From the NCBI GenBank assembly GCA_004565275.1, contig SDOX01000049.1:43944-107943 (forward strand): a stretch of 64,000 bases of DNA, read 5' to 3'. Source of the stretch: Nannochloropsis salina CCMP1776 (taxonomy: Eukaryota; Sar; Eustigmatophyceae; Eustigmatales; Monodopsidaceae). Below are positions 23,833-36,452 of the stretch, piece by piece (the first letter of the stretch is position 1; every line of letters begins with the position of its first letter). The notes beneath the pieces were generated by a model. That model was not told where the DNA came from, searched no databases, and saw only the letters and a list, made by a program, of their open reading frames with translations. Position numbers and translations under genes: made by a program.

Positions 23833-25596
23833 ATGGCAACTATCTCTAACCTTTTGCGTTTGGCTACCCAAGGCGTTTTAGCCTTACTCCCAACGTCATC
23901 TCCCGAGGGAAGCATCACTGACGCATCACTCGCGAGCGCTACAAATAGCGTCACGCCGTTGCTTCGGGGTCTTGCAAACCCATCCTTTACTAAAGCTATG
24001 CATGGTCCAATTGATCTGGGAAAAGAAGAGCTGACATGGACAGGAACCAATAAGGAGTTGCGTGTGAATGGCAAAACATTTCATCTAAAAGGTTTAAGCT
24101 GGTTTGGCCTCGAGGTAAGCGTGCGTTGACCGAGATGCAATGCTTAATGAGAAGTTCACTCTTTTTTTGCTGGTTTATTTATTCTATCTATCCTACGCAT
24201 CATAACTTGTCGCCGCTCACCCTGATGGCTAAACCCACCTTATCTCTTTTCTGCCCAGGTCGGGGACTCAAACATGCTACTTGGCCTTAACAACAGAGGC
24301 TTAGACGAGATCCTTCAATTTCTGGTTGATAACAATTTTAATGCTATCCGTGTGCCTTTCTCAACAAAATGGGCGTCGGATTACGATACCGGTGTCAGGG
24401 GTTATTTCCGTGACGGAGACATTAATCAGCTTTCTCGTCGACAGTTTTTGAACAAATTTATCGAGCGAGCCGCAGACTTTAAAATTTTAGTCATGCTTGA
24501 TAGTCATCGTTTAAATGATCAAGAAATTCCGGAGCTGTGGTACTCTCAGGAATATACACAAGAGGATATGCTGGCGGCCTGGGATATCCTTCTGGGGGAT
24601 CTGAAGCACCATTGGAACCTGTTTGCCATCGGTAAGCGATAGATATCACTGTTCGAAAAGGGCCAATTGACTTGATGAGCATACCCGATTGCTGTAGGAC
24701 TCTACATTGACTTGTCTATTTGTATTCTAAATATGTCACGATGGGGGTAGAGATCGTGCTCTAGTCGAAAGCTCATTCGTATAACTTGGCCTCGGCTACT
24801 ACGAGTAGCACACGAAGGTCACTTCAGCATGTGTTTTTTTGGTCATTGAAATACCTTGTCGAGAATCTCTACCTGTTCGGAAATTTAAAATAATTTTCGC
24901 TTCTTATCCTCTCTTCCCGCACATCTAGACCTCAAGAATGAACCGCATGGCGCTGCAACATGGGGTTCAGGGAACGCTGCCACCGATTGGAACACGGCAG
25001 CCGAGAAAATCGGCAAACATTTGTTGACGAAGCACCCAGAGTTCAAAGGACTGGTCTTTGTCGAGGGCTTGGGGTATTCTATCGAGTTCGAGAAGATTAA
25101 GACCCACCCCATTGATTTCGGGAAGCCCGAGTTCAACGAGCGCCTCGTCTATTCCCCCCACCAATATGGGCCGTCGGTAACGGGAGACCTGCATTTTGCC
25201 GGGTATGTGAACTTTCCTGCTTCGCAATTGAGCGAATGGGAACGCTGCTGGGGTTTCATTGAGGAGAAAACGGGCCATGCATGTGTGCTAGGGGAGTGGG
25301 GAGGGAAGTATGATAGTTATCACAACGATAAGGACATGGTTTGGCAGGACCGTTTTGCCAAGTACCTGGTTGAAAAGTGCATGTCGGATCAGTTCGTATG
25401 GGACCTGAACCCGGAGAGCGGGGACACTGGGGGGGTCCTCAAGGCCAATTGGTGGGACGCGGAGGAGAAGAAACTCGCCCTCTACGATACTGTCCAGCCC
25501 CATCCGTCCTGGCTATGGAAGGAGGGAGATACTTTCTATTTGGAACCTGGCGAGTACGCGAACCCGAAGTGCGACCCTTACAACAAGAAGCACTGA
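23833..25596 (+). CDS. Glycoside hydrolase family 5 (cellulase-like) enzyme (3 exons, 440 aa)
   Basis: Predicted beta-glycan hydrolase of the GH5 TIM-barrel clan. Exons: 23833-24114, 24259-24631, 24929-25596. Landmarks: GLSWFGLE (barrel strand 1), NAIRVPFS, MLDSHRL, the acid/base Glu in DLKNEPHG (about E223), SPHQYGP with its His/Tyr pair, the nucleophile Glu in VLGEWGG (about E341), and the substrate-stacking Trp in VWDLNPES and NWW. Length suits a single catalytic domain with no carbohydrate-binding module. The N-terminus has a modest hydrophobic stretch (LLRLATQGVLALLP), so secretion is uncertain. The closing residues are charged. An alga with a cellulase may use it for wall remodelling; substrate is inferred, not shown. 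Confidence 0.9.
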
Positions 25597-26080
25597 GGAC
25601 GTAGGGTAAAGGAGGACCGGGGGGATGTCAATTTGCGTGTAAATTGACATGATAGGGCACGTCCTGCCTTTTCTCGACTGTGATTGAGGACACTATGAGC
25701 TACTGGAGAAACGGGCAGCATTGGGGATGTATGTCTGTGTGTATGGAGAAGCAGAAAAAGATTCAGGAGCATTTTTAGACCCAAAGACTTAATGTATCCT
25801 TTTCTGTTCTTGGAACTTCAATATTGGCGCTTTGAAAGCGCTTGTTAGGACAGCACGAGCTTGAAATTGAGACTAATTCCACATTAAAGTACATGACCGA
25901 CGTGAAAGTGAAACGTTTGTCTAAAGACAGAGAAGTAAATGCAATGTCACTCGCAGAATAAGGCACACCTTTTTCATGTGTCTACCTTATTTTTTTCCTT
26001 CCGATATTTTGCAACAGAGTCTAAACACACAGCAGCAGATTTCAATGTATAGGCGTTTCCATTTTCAGGCTGACTCCTTC
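25597..26080. other. Intergenic, convergent 3' ends
   Basis: About 0.5 kb between the GH5 gene (+) and the quinone reductase (-). Nothing recognised. Confidence 0.5.
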
Positions 26081-27152
26081 CTAGAACTCTCTCATGTAAG
26101 CTTTCACCTCCGCCAAAAATTCCTCTCTCTTCGCCTGCGAGGCAGTGTCACAACTATACATCCCAAGCCATAGCAAAGTACACTGCGCGTCGAACAAAGG
26201 TCGAAGTCCCCGCGCGATAATCCGTCGTCCTGGGTCGCCCACGTAGCGAATCACTTGGTAGGAGGAGCCATACGTGGTCACGACCCCTACTTTCTTGATG
26301 TTTTTCAAGCATGGAACCAGACCCACCACGGAAGGTGGAGGAGACGTAGGTGTGGGGAGGGTGAAGGCACTGTGAGGCAGGAAGGTCCGATCGATCCACC
26401 CTTTCAGGATGGCGGGCTAGGCGGGTGCATGGAAAAGGACAAGCAAGAGGAGGAAGCATACGTAAGGGAAAAGTGACTTGGTGCTGTATGGGCACTGATG
26501 TGACAATGTTAAGGACGGTCCCTCAAGTGGAATAAATGGTTCGAAAATTTGGCTTGTGGTGCTGTCTTTGTACCGCTACCATTTCTCTTGTGCTTCCTCC
26601 TTGCAACATCCTTTTTTCTATGGTAATTTTCGTATTGCCTTGCCTCCGACTTACCATGGCATACCACCACGTTGGATATACAAAAATTAAGGCGTCACAC
26701 CACTTAAGGAGGTCGATATATCGGAGGAGAGCCGCTTTATCGGGTGTGCCCTCATCGTGCCGGTCTGAGAGGGGCTTCATATACTCCCTTATGTCACTTG
26801 CTTGCATACATGGCTGAAAACCTTCCTCGTAGAGAGATAGAGTCTGTACTTCGTGTCCGGCTTCTTGAAGCGACCGATGAGTTGTTTCAAAGCAGGCGCC
26901 ATTGAAAGAAGCAGTACCCATGGGATGCGCGTGGAGGAGAAGGACGCGTCGAGGAGGGTCGGACGGGTGGCGGGGCGGGGGGGGTATGAATGACGTCCAT
27001 CGATTGGCAGCTGAGGCCAAAAACCGTGACAGAGGGTCCCAGAGGAAAAGAGATAATTCTTTATTACCACGTGGCATCCTGTTGCTGTTGTACGCGCGTA
27101 CTAGTATCAGATCAAGTCGTTGGAAAAGGCAACAAAACCCAGGCATAAGCAT
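26081..27152 (-). CDS. Flavodoxin-fold NAD(P)H:quinone oxidoreductase-like protein (2 exons, about 277 aa)
   Basis: Member of the Flavodoxin_2 (NQO/KefF-like) family, FMN- or FAD-dependent two-electron quinone reduction. Exons in gene order: 27152-26655 and 26416-26081. The splice restores the diagnostic segment: ...YPTWWYAM joined to PAILKGWIDRTFLP, equivalent to the WWYGMPAMLKGWFDR motif of the family. The flavin phosphate-binding start is VLLLHAHPMGTASFN (residues about 70-84). GVVTTYGSS and a C-terminal helix follow. About 65 residues precede the domain (basic, with a hydrophobic start); they could be an organelle-targeting leader. An internal Met at about residue 26 is an alternative start. 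Confidence 0.88.
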
Positions 27153-27765
27153 TTACCGGGGAGGTTCAAGCATCGAGGTGTCTCTGAGACATACGAGCCT
27201 TTGCGTTCCCGGGCGCATGCCACACAAAATAGGTACCAAGAGAAGGCGAAAGTATAAGGGTGTCACACTGATGGACAGCGGTAACAACAGTTATACTTCT
27301 CCTTCATTAGCTCACAGCACTCGTTTTTTCCCAGCTTGGACTACTCTTCCTCAAAAAGCAAGTAAACAGCAAGGACAACGTGGAAGTTGACGCCTTTGAA
27401 GTATATAGATAGCACTCTTGTGGGTTTTCTGGGCACAATAAAGGTCTATCTCTAGAAATGACACTATAGGGAAGTGGATAATTGGTTTCAGGGGAAAAAG
27501 AGAGGCCGGTACAAAGTTAAGTAAACCCTCGAGTTGCCCCTCATTGAGCAAGACAATGTTTTTCCCGAAAGTAAAAGAGCGTTCAGAAAATCCCCCCATC
27601 CACTTTTTCTTTCTTCGCAATTACCGTAGAGGTTCATGGCTCTTTTCGAAAATAACGCAACGTGACCATATCCGTGTCCCTCCCCCTTTCTTCGCTCCAC
27701 CCAGCAAAAAGGATTGCTTGCAGACAGCGTTGAGAACCCAATTCCTCGTCAAGTACCGATCGAAC
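27153..27765. other. Intergenic between two minus-strand genes
   Basis: About 0.6 kb; should include the quinone reductase promoter and the RPS20 3' end. No feature seen. Confidence 0.5.
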
Positions 27766-28681
27766 TCAGTTGTTGATGGTAATTTCGACTTCGACCCCGG
27801 GCTCAATCACGATGTTCGTGATGCTCTTCACAGCATCCGAAGACGTGTGCAGGTCAATAATACGCTTGTGGATCCGCATCTGCATAATGTGGCAAGACAG
27901 CACCGGAAAAACTAGGTATAAGAATGACGCGCAGGGCGATGCACCTTGCAAAGCCGAGAAGGGAGAAGACCACTCCAATTGAAAGCATAGCCCCCCGGAT
28001 AAAAGAGTGTCAGCGCCTCTCGCCAACTTCCACCCCTACGACCGACCCCTTTAGCTCCGCCCTGCACGTACCTGGAACCGATCCCACGTGTTGGTTCCCT
28101 CGCCGTTGGGAGATTTGCGGGTCGTGATCTTCAGCGTCTTAGTCGGAAGTCTACGTGCCGAGAAAATTCGTCAGCTTCAACTTTGAACACGTCTTTCACG
28201 ATTATGATTTCGCGTGACTCCCCTCTTAAGTATGAGAACCGCTACTTCCTCCTTTCCAATTTCCTTCAGCCTCTTTCTTTCTTCCCTCCTCCCCTCCTGT
28301 CCCTCCCCCTCCCTCCCCTCCTACCGAACAGGCCCAGCAACCTTCAAGTGCTTGCTATGATTCACAGCTCGAGTCTTCAATGCCTCGCAAACCTTTTCCA
28401 GGTCCTTCACGTTCAGCGAGGTGAGCGTGATGCGGATGCGGTGGATCTGACGACAATGAAGGGAGGCAGAAAAAATTCGATGCGATAATCATACGGACAT
28501 GAGTACCAGCGTGTCACAATCTACCGTATGTAAACATTTTGTGTCCCGACACGTCCTACCACGCAAATGCATGCACACATAAGAATTCCTCTCGAAGGCA
28601 ACCTTGACTACCCATTCTCATCCCGGTTCTGACCTGCTCCTCCTCCTCGGCGAGGACTTTGGGCTTGACAATATCGGCCAT
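27766..28681 (-). CDS. RPS20: 40S ribosomal protein S20 (uS10) (4 exons, 120 aa)
   Basis: Component of the head of the cytosolic small ribosomal subunit. Exons in gene order: 28681-28634, 28446-28325, 28150-28072, 27879-27766. The coding total is in frame and gives 120 aa, against about 119 in animals. Sequence matches uS10 throughout: MADIVKPK start, [71 protein letters not shown] and the terminal [12 protein letters not shown]. Introns occupy the first two thirds of the gene, typical of intron-rich ribosomal protein genes. Certain identification. Confidence 0.98.
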
Positions 28682-30166
28682 GTTTGGATTGTAGGGTGTG
28701 AAAATTAAAGTTGCTGGAAGAGGCGCTGTAGAAAGTGGAAGGAAAAGAGGTTGAGTCCATGAGTAAACAAGTCAATGGACGATATAAAGGCATAGAGCCA
28801 TGCGCCGCAACCCTAGGAAGCTGACAGAGACCTCATCGACACAGGAAGTAGTTAGAAGTCCGCACAAGAAGCAGAACGCTCCTCTGAGACCGGCGACGAT
28901 CTGCCTTGAACTAATGCTTTTAATCCTAGGTCGTCTGGACAAACAGCATTCGCTCTCCAACCCCGTGCTCCCATACATCATCCCCCTAATTGTTCCCTCC
29001 TCGAGCTGGGCTTTGCAAAATGCTCCCTCCCTCCTACGCTTACTCCATCTACAGAGGAGACTTTGCCTACCTGAAGCGAGAAAGCACCAGCGGTAACCTG
29101 AAGATGGTCAGAAAATGGGTGGAGGTAGGGTGGGAGGATTAGACATCAGCACACGGGCCTCTTTACTTATACCAAAGCCCAAGCCTCAATCATTCTAATG
29201 AGTCCCTCACCTGATCCGGCGGGGCTATAAGTAGCGGAGATATTTAATTAGGGCGTGCGTGTATCAAAGAGGGTTCGAAAAGAAGGATGACAAGAAAGAA
29301 TTATGGTATGGTTCCGAGGGCCTGTGGCAGCCGTTGGTTTTTATTCATCGGGAAAAAACAACATCACGACGGATGAGCAGCGCCCATATCCATTGCAACT
29401 CTCTACCAGGTAAGAGAGGCTTTGACATGCATTGGCACGTTTAGGTGGCCTTGATCGCATGTCCCATGTGCAATTATGCGTGGCCTGGTGGAAACAAGGA
29501 AGAGTGGAGGAGGGAGACAGGTTTGTCCACACAGACTGTGGTCGAGAGAGGGAGGGAGGGAGGGAGGGAGGGCGGGAGGGAGGGAGGGCGGGAGGTAGGG
29601 AGGTAGCGGCAAAATGAGTTCCTCAATGTCGTGTTCAGACGAGACGGAATCGAAGGTGCCGCGTCCCCTTCAATCAGCCGTCTTCCTCTTGCTGTGGCAC
29701 ATGTGTTCGTATGCTTGTATAAGTCTTTTCGGCAGTGAAAATCATCGTACCTTGCTTGCAGATCACAACCGTGCGCTTGCCTCGTTGATGCTCTGTACGT
29801 GCCAACACGGACCCCTGTCCACTTTACCAACTACTTTTTGTGTTACGCCGTTCCACTCGTTCTAGTCTTCTGCATAACGACTCGCATTCTTCCATTATCT
29901 CGCTTTGTGTACTCTTGCGCTCAAGCGGAATTTTCATTAAACGCGCCAGACCTTCGACCCAGCTTTTCTTCCCTTACCTCCTCTTCCATTATCCTTCTAG
30001 CAAGCTTACAGTTATCTCGTCTCGTCGATATTGACCAAGGGGCACAAGGCACAATCCCAGCCATTATATACTCATGTACTTACAGCAACCTCGGCAACGC
30101 TATTCTCGCGGAGCCAGCAACATCAGGCATCACGTTGGTAGCGGTCGTAGGGTCAACAGTGGTGAC
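28682..30166. other. Intergenic, divergent promoters of RPS20 and the YTH gene
   Basis: About 1.5 kb. Contains a GGGA-type purine tract at 29549-29597 and only short unconserved ORFs. The YTH start may lie upstream of 30167, because its frame is open back to an ATG at 30074. Confidence 0.5.
29549..29597. repeat. (GGGA)n purine tract
   Basis: Run of GGGAGGGAGGGAGGG with two GGGC interruptions, between divergent genes. It is the same tetranucleotide seen in TOR exons, here non-coding. Confidence 0.85.
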
Positions 30167-33100
30167 ATGAGCGACGCACGCAATGGAGTGCAAAACGTCA
30201 GAGAAGGTGCCATCACCCAGCATCTAATCTACAATGGACATCCGAGGCTCAACCAGGTAAGCTTTTGAACATCAAATAGCAGCGTCTCGATGACAAAAAC
30301 TTCTTTCGGTTAAATTTGAAATCCTATCTAATATCATCGTTGCATCTTTATTTCTTCACCTTTTCGCTTCTTCCGGATATCCTTGCTGAGCAGGCGCCTC
30401 TTCCCGTACCAGGACCTTCCCCTAATACGCCTGCAGGATACGACTACCATTTCCCTTCTTTTCCTTCGGTCCACACACAAGCAGGACCTTGCAAACCATC
30501 TCACGGAGCACCACCGGGCTCAAGTTCTCCGTCCCCTTCCCCCTTGCCCTCTGCGCCCTCCTCCCGATCTTCCTCCTCCACTTCTTCCTTCATATCCAAC
30601 ACTTCCTCGTCCTCAGTACCCACGGAAGAGCACCCTCCACAGTCGCAGCACCAGAAACCGGGCCACCGCGGAACGCGAGGCTACCGTCCTTCTACCTCCT
30701 CCCACCCCTCTCATGCCTCCTCCCCCAGCCCAGCTTGGGACTCGTCTTGGAAAGACACTGCCGCAACAGACCAAAACGGGGAAGCAGGAGGCGGTTATTC
30801 GTACTCCTCTGCCGGGCGCCGGACCTCCTTTTCCCTGCCGACGGCGCCGCACCCGTACCCCCCGCTGTCGACGGAGGGAGGGAAGGAGGAAGGGGGGCAG
30901 CTCTCGGACGTGCCGTTGGAACAAGAGGGAGGTACGCTCTCCTACATGTGGGAGCATATGTCCTTAGATGAGAGCGGTCAGCCAGGTGGGTGGGATTGGG
31001 AAGACGTGGAAGGGCGGATCGGGCGCAGGGGCAAAGGGGCGGACGAAGGGAGAGAGAGCCGAGACGCCCCTCGTGCATGGTCCCTTCATTGGCAAGACCT
31101 TATAATCTTCCATAAATTCCCCGTTCCATTCGTTTCATATCTTCGTCCCTCTTGATCCCGTCACCCTCCTTGGTCCCCCCTTCCCTCTCCTCGTCTCGTG
31201 CTCTCCCCCTTGCGCCTTACCCCCCACGCGTTCCCCACCTTTCCCCCCCCCCTCTCCTCCCCGGCCCAGGCCCTTCCCCGTACACAGGGTACGAGCATGG
31301 CATCTACCCTCCCACCTTCCCTCCCTCCCTCCCTCCCGCGGGTCCACCCCCCCCCGCTGGCTACTTGTACTACTACGACTCGCCCTCGCCAGGGGGGTAT
31401 GGGGGGGTGCCAATGGTAAGAACGAGACAGAGAGGAAAGAGCCAGGGTGGCGCGTTGGCGCCATTGTGACGCAGAATGTGGCCCTTGGCGTCTCTGGGAC
31501 TCTCGCCTCCCCACTGTCGGCGCTTTCTGCTTTTCGTGGCGGACGAGCGTCGCGACACTACCTTCCTGTCCCTGTTCCATCTGCCTTGCTCTTCCACCTA
31601 TAACCCTAACCCTACCCCCCCAAATTACACATTTATTCCTAATCCGCCCTATTCACCTCATATCTACTCTCAATTTTTATACTTTCTACTTTATCCCAGA
31701 TGTACGGTCCTGACACCTTCTCCCCGTATCAGGACGGCTACTACTACCTCCCTCCCTCCCTCCTTCCCTCCCTCCCGCCCTCGACGCTCTCTCCTTCCTA
31801 CCCTCCCTCCAGCTTTCCCGCCTACACCCCTGCCGCTGCCTCTTCGCTACCTGCCTCTCCTTCGCCAGCCGGTGACCGTGGCTATAAAGGTGCGTGGGGA
31901 GAGGACGCCTGAGAGCAAATTACAAGGTAGCGGGTTGTGGGGCCAAAGGAATGGCCTGCATGGGGAAAGGAGCAGCTTGGGAGAAAAGGGTTGGGAATGC
32001 AGGTTCCGGGCTTTTGTGTTGCTGTAAGTGGCGTGCTTTTTCCGAACTGCCACCAACCTTCCAGGACCCTACCCAGGTCGACGGGCAGAGGGGAGAGGGA
32101 GGGAAGGCGGAGGACGGCGCGGAGGGCGGGGCCGAGGTCGGCATGGGCCAGGGCGAGGCTATGTCGCCGTCTCGTCTTCGATGCCTCCCTCAGTGCCTGC
32201 TCCACGCCAAGATAAGGGTGAAAGAGAAGGAGAAGGAGGAATGGAGGAGGTTGGGAGGGACAAAGGAGAGGCAGAGGACGTGCACTCCGAAGGTAAAGGA
32301 GGGCGGAGGGAGGGGAGGGAGGAAGTAGCGAAAGGCCACTATTCACGTGGCAGTCCGATGTGATGGAATGAGTCGGTGCAATTATTCGACCTTCCCTTGG
32401 GTTTCCCCCGCATTTATTGTCTGGGTAGGCGCAGCTGCGATGGGGAAAGAATCCATCCCAGCGACGGCAGGCAAGGAGGCAGAAGAGGAGGTGATGGAGG
32501 CGAGGATTGAAACAGGCGTCGTTCAGATCAGCCAGAAGGATTCAAAGGAGGAAGAGCCGCAAGGGGGAGTAGGTTTCGAGAGGAAAGATGGGGAGGGAGA
32601 CGAAGAGGAAGAGGAGAACCGGGAGCAGGAGCAGGAGGGGCCGCACGACGAGGAGCCCGGGAAGGAGGAGGAGGCGTGGAAAACGCCGCCGCAGGTGTTG
32701 CCAACGGGGGATCCGGTGCAGGTAGAGGAATGAGGACGGGGAAGGGAAGAAAGGTGGGGGTCGAAAGGATTCAGGAGATAAAGAGGGGAATGGGGTGGGA
32801 GGAGACGAGACGGTCTGGGGGGGCGGGGAGGAAGACATGGAAAGTCACTCATCCTCGGATCATGTGTACCTACGCGTTGCATGCCTTCCCCTGGAACTCC
32901 GTTCCCATCTGTCTCTCCCCCCTCAGGCTCGATTTTTCGTCATCAAGTCCTTCTCCCCAACCGATGTGGTCCAGTCCGTCCACCATTCCCTGTGGGCCTC
33001 CACGGAACCCGGAAATGCTCGCCTAGACCGGTAATGAACCCAAAACTCTTTCCAACACCCTTGTGTGTGCTCCTTTTTTGCAATTTTCTTCAGGCCCGGT

Positions 33101-35399
33101 CGATCTCTTCAGACAGCGCAACTTCAACTTTTACTGGAGATTCCCAACATTGTAACCCGTCTCCTTTTTCCGTTTTAAATAGCGCCTACCGCGAGGCTGC
33201 CGTGCAGGGCATCCCTGTCTACCTCTTCTTTTCAGTCAATGAATCGCGGGTGAGTGTTGGGAAGTAGGAGTGTAAAATTGAGCAAAGTATTTGAAAAAGC
33301 ATAAGTATGGTAGAAGATAGCGAAGCTGTCATCTCAATACTAACTTTTACATAGCAATTTGTTTCTAAACACAAACCACTTGCACTCGTCACTTTACGGC
33401 GGCTCATCAATCATTTCCCTCCTATTATAACAGCGATTCTGTGGGGTAGCCCTCATGTCTTCGCCCGTGGACTTTAACACTTCCTTTCCCGCGTGGATGA
33501 AGGTGGGGTGGAGGGGAATCTTTGTAAAGATATGGAGGGAAGAAGCAAGTTCAGATTTGGTAGAAATGTTTTATATCCTCTTCTCAAAGCTCCATAACAC
33601 CGTCATTGACTCGAATGCAGACTGAGACACATCGGTGGCGGGGAGTCTTCAATGTTAGGGTGAGTGAAAATGTAGAGAGATCTGGGGTCCGTGAAAGGAC
33701 CGCGCGTTCTGGATTGCAAAGTATCCCTATCTTAATATTCCTTTTCCTTCTCCTCAAAGAAGGACTTGTGGCTACTTACCTACTCAGTCCTGCATTCATC
33801 ATGGTAGTGTTCCCGAAAGCACTGTGCCATAGGCTTTCATACAATATAGATCGTGATTTTGTGTTACCTCGCTCCTCCTCATACATTTTCCTTCCTGCCA
33901 CATTTTCGCGCCTGTCCTCGCCCAATACAGTGGCTCTTGGTGAAAGATGTGCCAAATGCTGCTTTGCGGCACATTACCCTGGCCAACAATCAGAATAGAC
34001 CCTTTTCCCGCTCCCGCGATACACAAGAGGTGCCATTCAATGAGGTAAAGTAATAAAGCGAGGGGTATTTTGAGTTCTGTTTCCATCATATATAATGCAG
34101 AAGAGAGAATATGAAGCCTCTGCACGCTCGGTGATGCCAAAATTTCTTGTTGAAATCAGTTCAAACAAGCACAAGCTACGCGCATGCTCTGTGCATAGCT
34201 TTTCGTGACTTGCTGACGAGCCTCTCCCGCTTGCGAATCATGTCACGTGTGTTCCTCTCCTGCCTTTTCTTCTCTCCAGGGCAATGAGGCTCTGCAGATT
34301 ATGAAGGGACACGCCTACCATTCGTCTATACTCGACGGACAAGACATCCTACCTGCCTCTTTTCAGGATCCCTCCTCGACCATTTCACCCGCAGGCGCTC
34401 CTTTTTATGCGTTTGCAGCAGCACCTCACGAGGCGCATTATTCATCCTTTCCCGGCCAATCTTTTGAAGTCATACCACCTCAACCTATTGCCTCCGCTTT
34501 CCATCCACCTCCCACGCATGGCACTTCAACTGTCAACGGCAACGGATATTTCCCTACAGAGTACTCTAGCTACCAGTATGGAACCGGCTTTTCTCCCCGC
34601 CATGCGATCGTCACAGGGGAAAATCATCAACCCTGGTCAAGTCAGTTTTCAAAACAGCAGGACCGTGCCGGCAGATATGAAGAGAGAGGGGAAGGTAGAG
34701 GGCGGGGAATGGGACATCGCGGAAACGGAGGCACCCACTCAAACGTGGGGGCTCGATCACGGTAGGTGTCACATACGGAAATGCAACAGGATATACGAGA
34801 CGAGAAAGGCGATGCTCAATTCAGACTATTCATTTTATATGAATGAAGACGGAGGTTTCTTCTCTTGAAAAGCTGAACGACTAGTTTAAAGTGTGAGCAA
34901 TAGAAAACTTTGCCTTTGAAACTTAGGCCTATGATATTGTCCCTTCTTCTGCTTTAGCAAGGCGGCCCCCCTTCCCTTTAGCAGCTTTCTCTTGAATCGT
35001 TCTAAGTGGATTTATGTTCTCCTTTACGATCGTAGACGCGGAAGTGTTTATCGGCCCGGGCGAGGCGCTCAATCGAAAGTTGGGGAGGCTCACATGACAA
35101 AGGAGGCAAGGAGGAAGGGAGTGAAGGAAGCACCGCACGTAACCTTGACAAGAACCAAGTCAAACGATCGGGCAGCAGCACAGGACGGACAAGGATTGGA
35201 GCCAAGGAGGGAGAGGACGGGTGAAAGCGTGGACAGGGGAGGGTACCAGGCGATCGGTAAGGGCAAAGATGAGGAGCAGGTTGTGGTCGTGATAAGAAAA
35301 GCGGATGATGCGGTGGAAGAAGTCGAGAAGAATGGCGATGAACATTCTGGACAGGCTCCTTTATTGCCAGCCGTGGCTCCCACGGCGCTAGTAGTGTAG
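30167..35399 (+). CDS. YTH-domain N6-methyladenosine reader, YTHDF-like (13 exons, about 925 aa)
   Basis: RNA-binding reader of m6A, probably cytoplasmic. Exons: 30167-30256, 30394-30985, 31270-31415, 31700-31889, 32065-32292, 32429-32721, 32927-33030, 33183-33249, 33434-33502, 33621-33659, 33931-34044, 34280-34761, 35036-35399; total 2778 nt, exactly 926 codons. The YTH domain (residues about 514-675) reads [59 protein letters not shown]...HRW and [15 protein letters not shown]. The three Trp positions of the m6A cage are all present. The N-terminal half is Ser/Pro/Tyr-rich, like YTHDF prion-like tails, with an Arg/Gly-rich block (exon 5) and a Glu-rich block (exon 6). The last exon is less certain: a stop at 34765 is the alternative, but phase fits. 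Confidence 0.9.
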
Positions 35400-36452
35400 A
35401 GCGTTCGACGCTTGAATAGAAAGAGGAGTAAGACGCGCATAAGTAGCGTAACATGTGAAAAAGGAGACAAAGTGAAATTATGGGAGCTGGTTTTCTGCGT
35501 CGATTGAGTCCCAGAAGTAAAATCAGAGGAAGGACATGTTCCTTCTTCGGGGCTCCGAGGAGACAGCATAAGTAAAAGTACCTTTTCACTTCAAGACGCA
35601 TGTCTTCGTTTAATCTTAGTGACATGAAGAGCTGGTTTTGAAAGGACATATTACGAAAGTATCAAGATCTGTCTATTAGATTTTTGGTGAGCATGGGACC
35701 TCATCCGGCGAGAGTTTACAAATAAGAGTGATACATTTTGCAAAAGACCTCTGCTACAGCAAAATCCATAATAGAAACTACAAGGGAAAATTTGCTCGAT
35801 GACGATGGATAGTGTACAAGCCTTGGAATATATAATGAGAAAATATAAAGACGAACACGAAGATCAACGAGAGAATAAGGGTAGTGTTGTCGAGCATCCC
35901 AGAGGTTGGATTGGAAAGTAGTCAGTGTTGACAAAAGGTTGCTAGACGTTTGAGCGCAATTTTCGTATCAAAATCAAAGAAAGAAAGACATGCTTAATCA
36001 AGGCCTTTCTATAAATGACCAATTTAAAAAAGTGGTATTCCGAGTCGACTTTGAAGAGTCTTGTAACCTATTTCTGATAGTGACATTGAATGTTGATGCT
36101 TTCCCAAAATGATTTCTGTTACAAATACATGCCCCTGAAATTTCCTGCAAATCGAAGGGAAAGTCCAAGTCGGAAAAATGGACCAGACAGATTTGATACA
36201 ATTATTTTCCCTGCAGACAAAAAAAGGTCAACTTATGCTTGTCTATGTCGAGGCGTGCAGTGTCCTGAATCGCGCGAAGGTATGCCGTTAGCGTGTGAAA
36301 CGGCCGTAGCAGTCGCTTAGAAGAATGTCCTTACCTAATTGTGCAGGTAGACGGAATGTAAATGACAGACGCATGAGTAATTACCAGCTGTATGGCATAA
36401 GAAGTTGTGTGTTACGACCACAGAGGAATCCTTGGCTGGCATGTGCTCGCAT
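35400..36452. other. Intergenic, convergent 3' ends
   Basis: About 1 kb, AT-rich from 35650 onward; no conserved ORF or RNA seen. Confidence 0.5.

Noticed and set aside
31152-31469. Independent Pro-rich gene starting at 31152
   Set aside because: It is YTH exon 3 (31270-31415) read with flanking intron.
35002-35649. Minus-strand ORFs (159-215 codons) over the end of the YTH gene
   Set aside because: Complement of the proposed last exon, low complexity, no motif; the plus frame joins in phase to the YTH gene.
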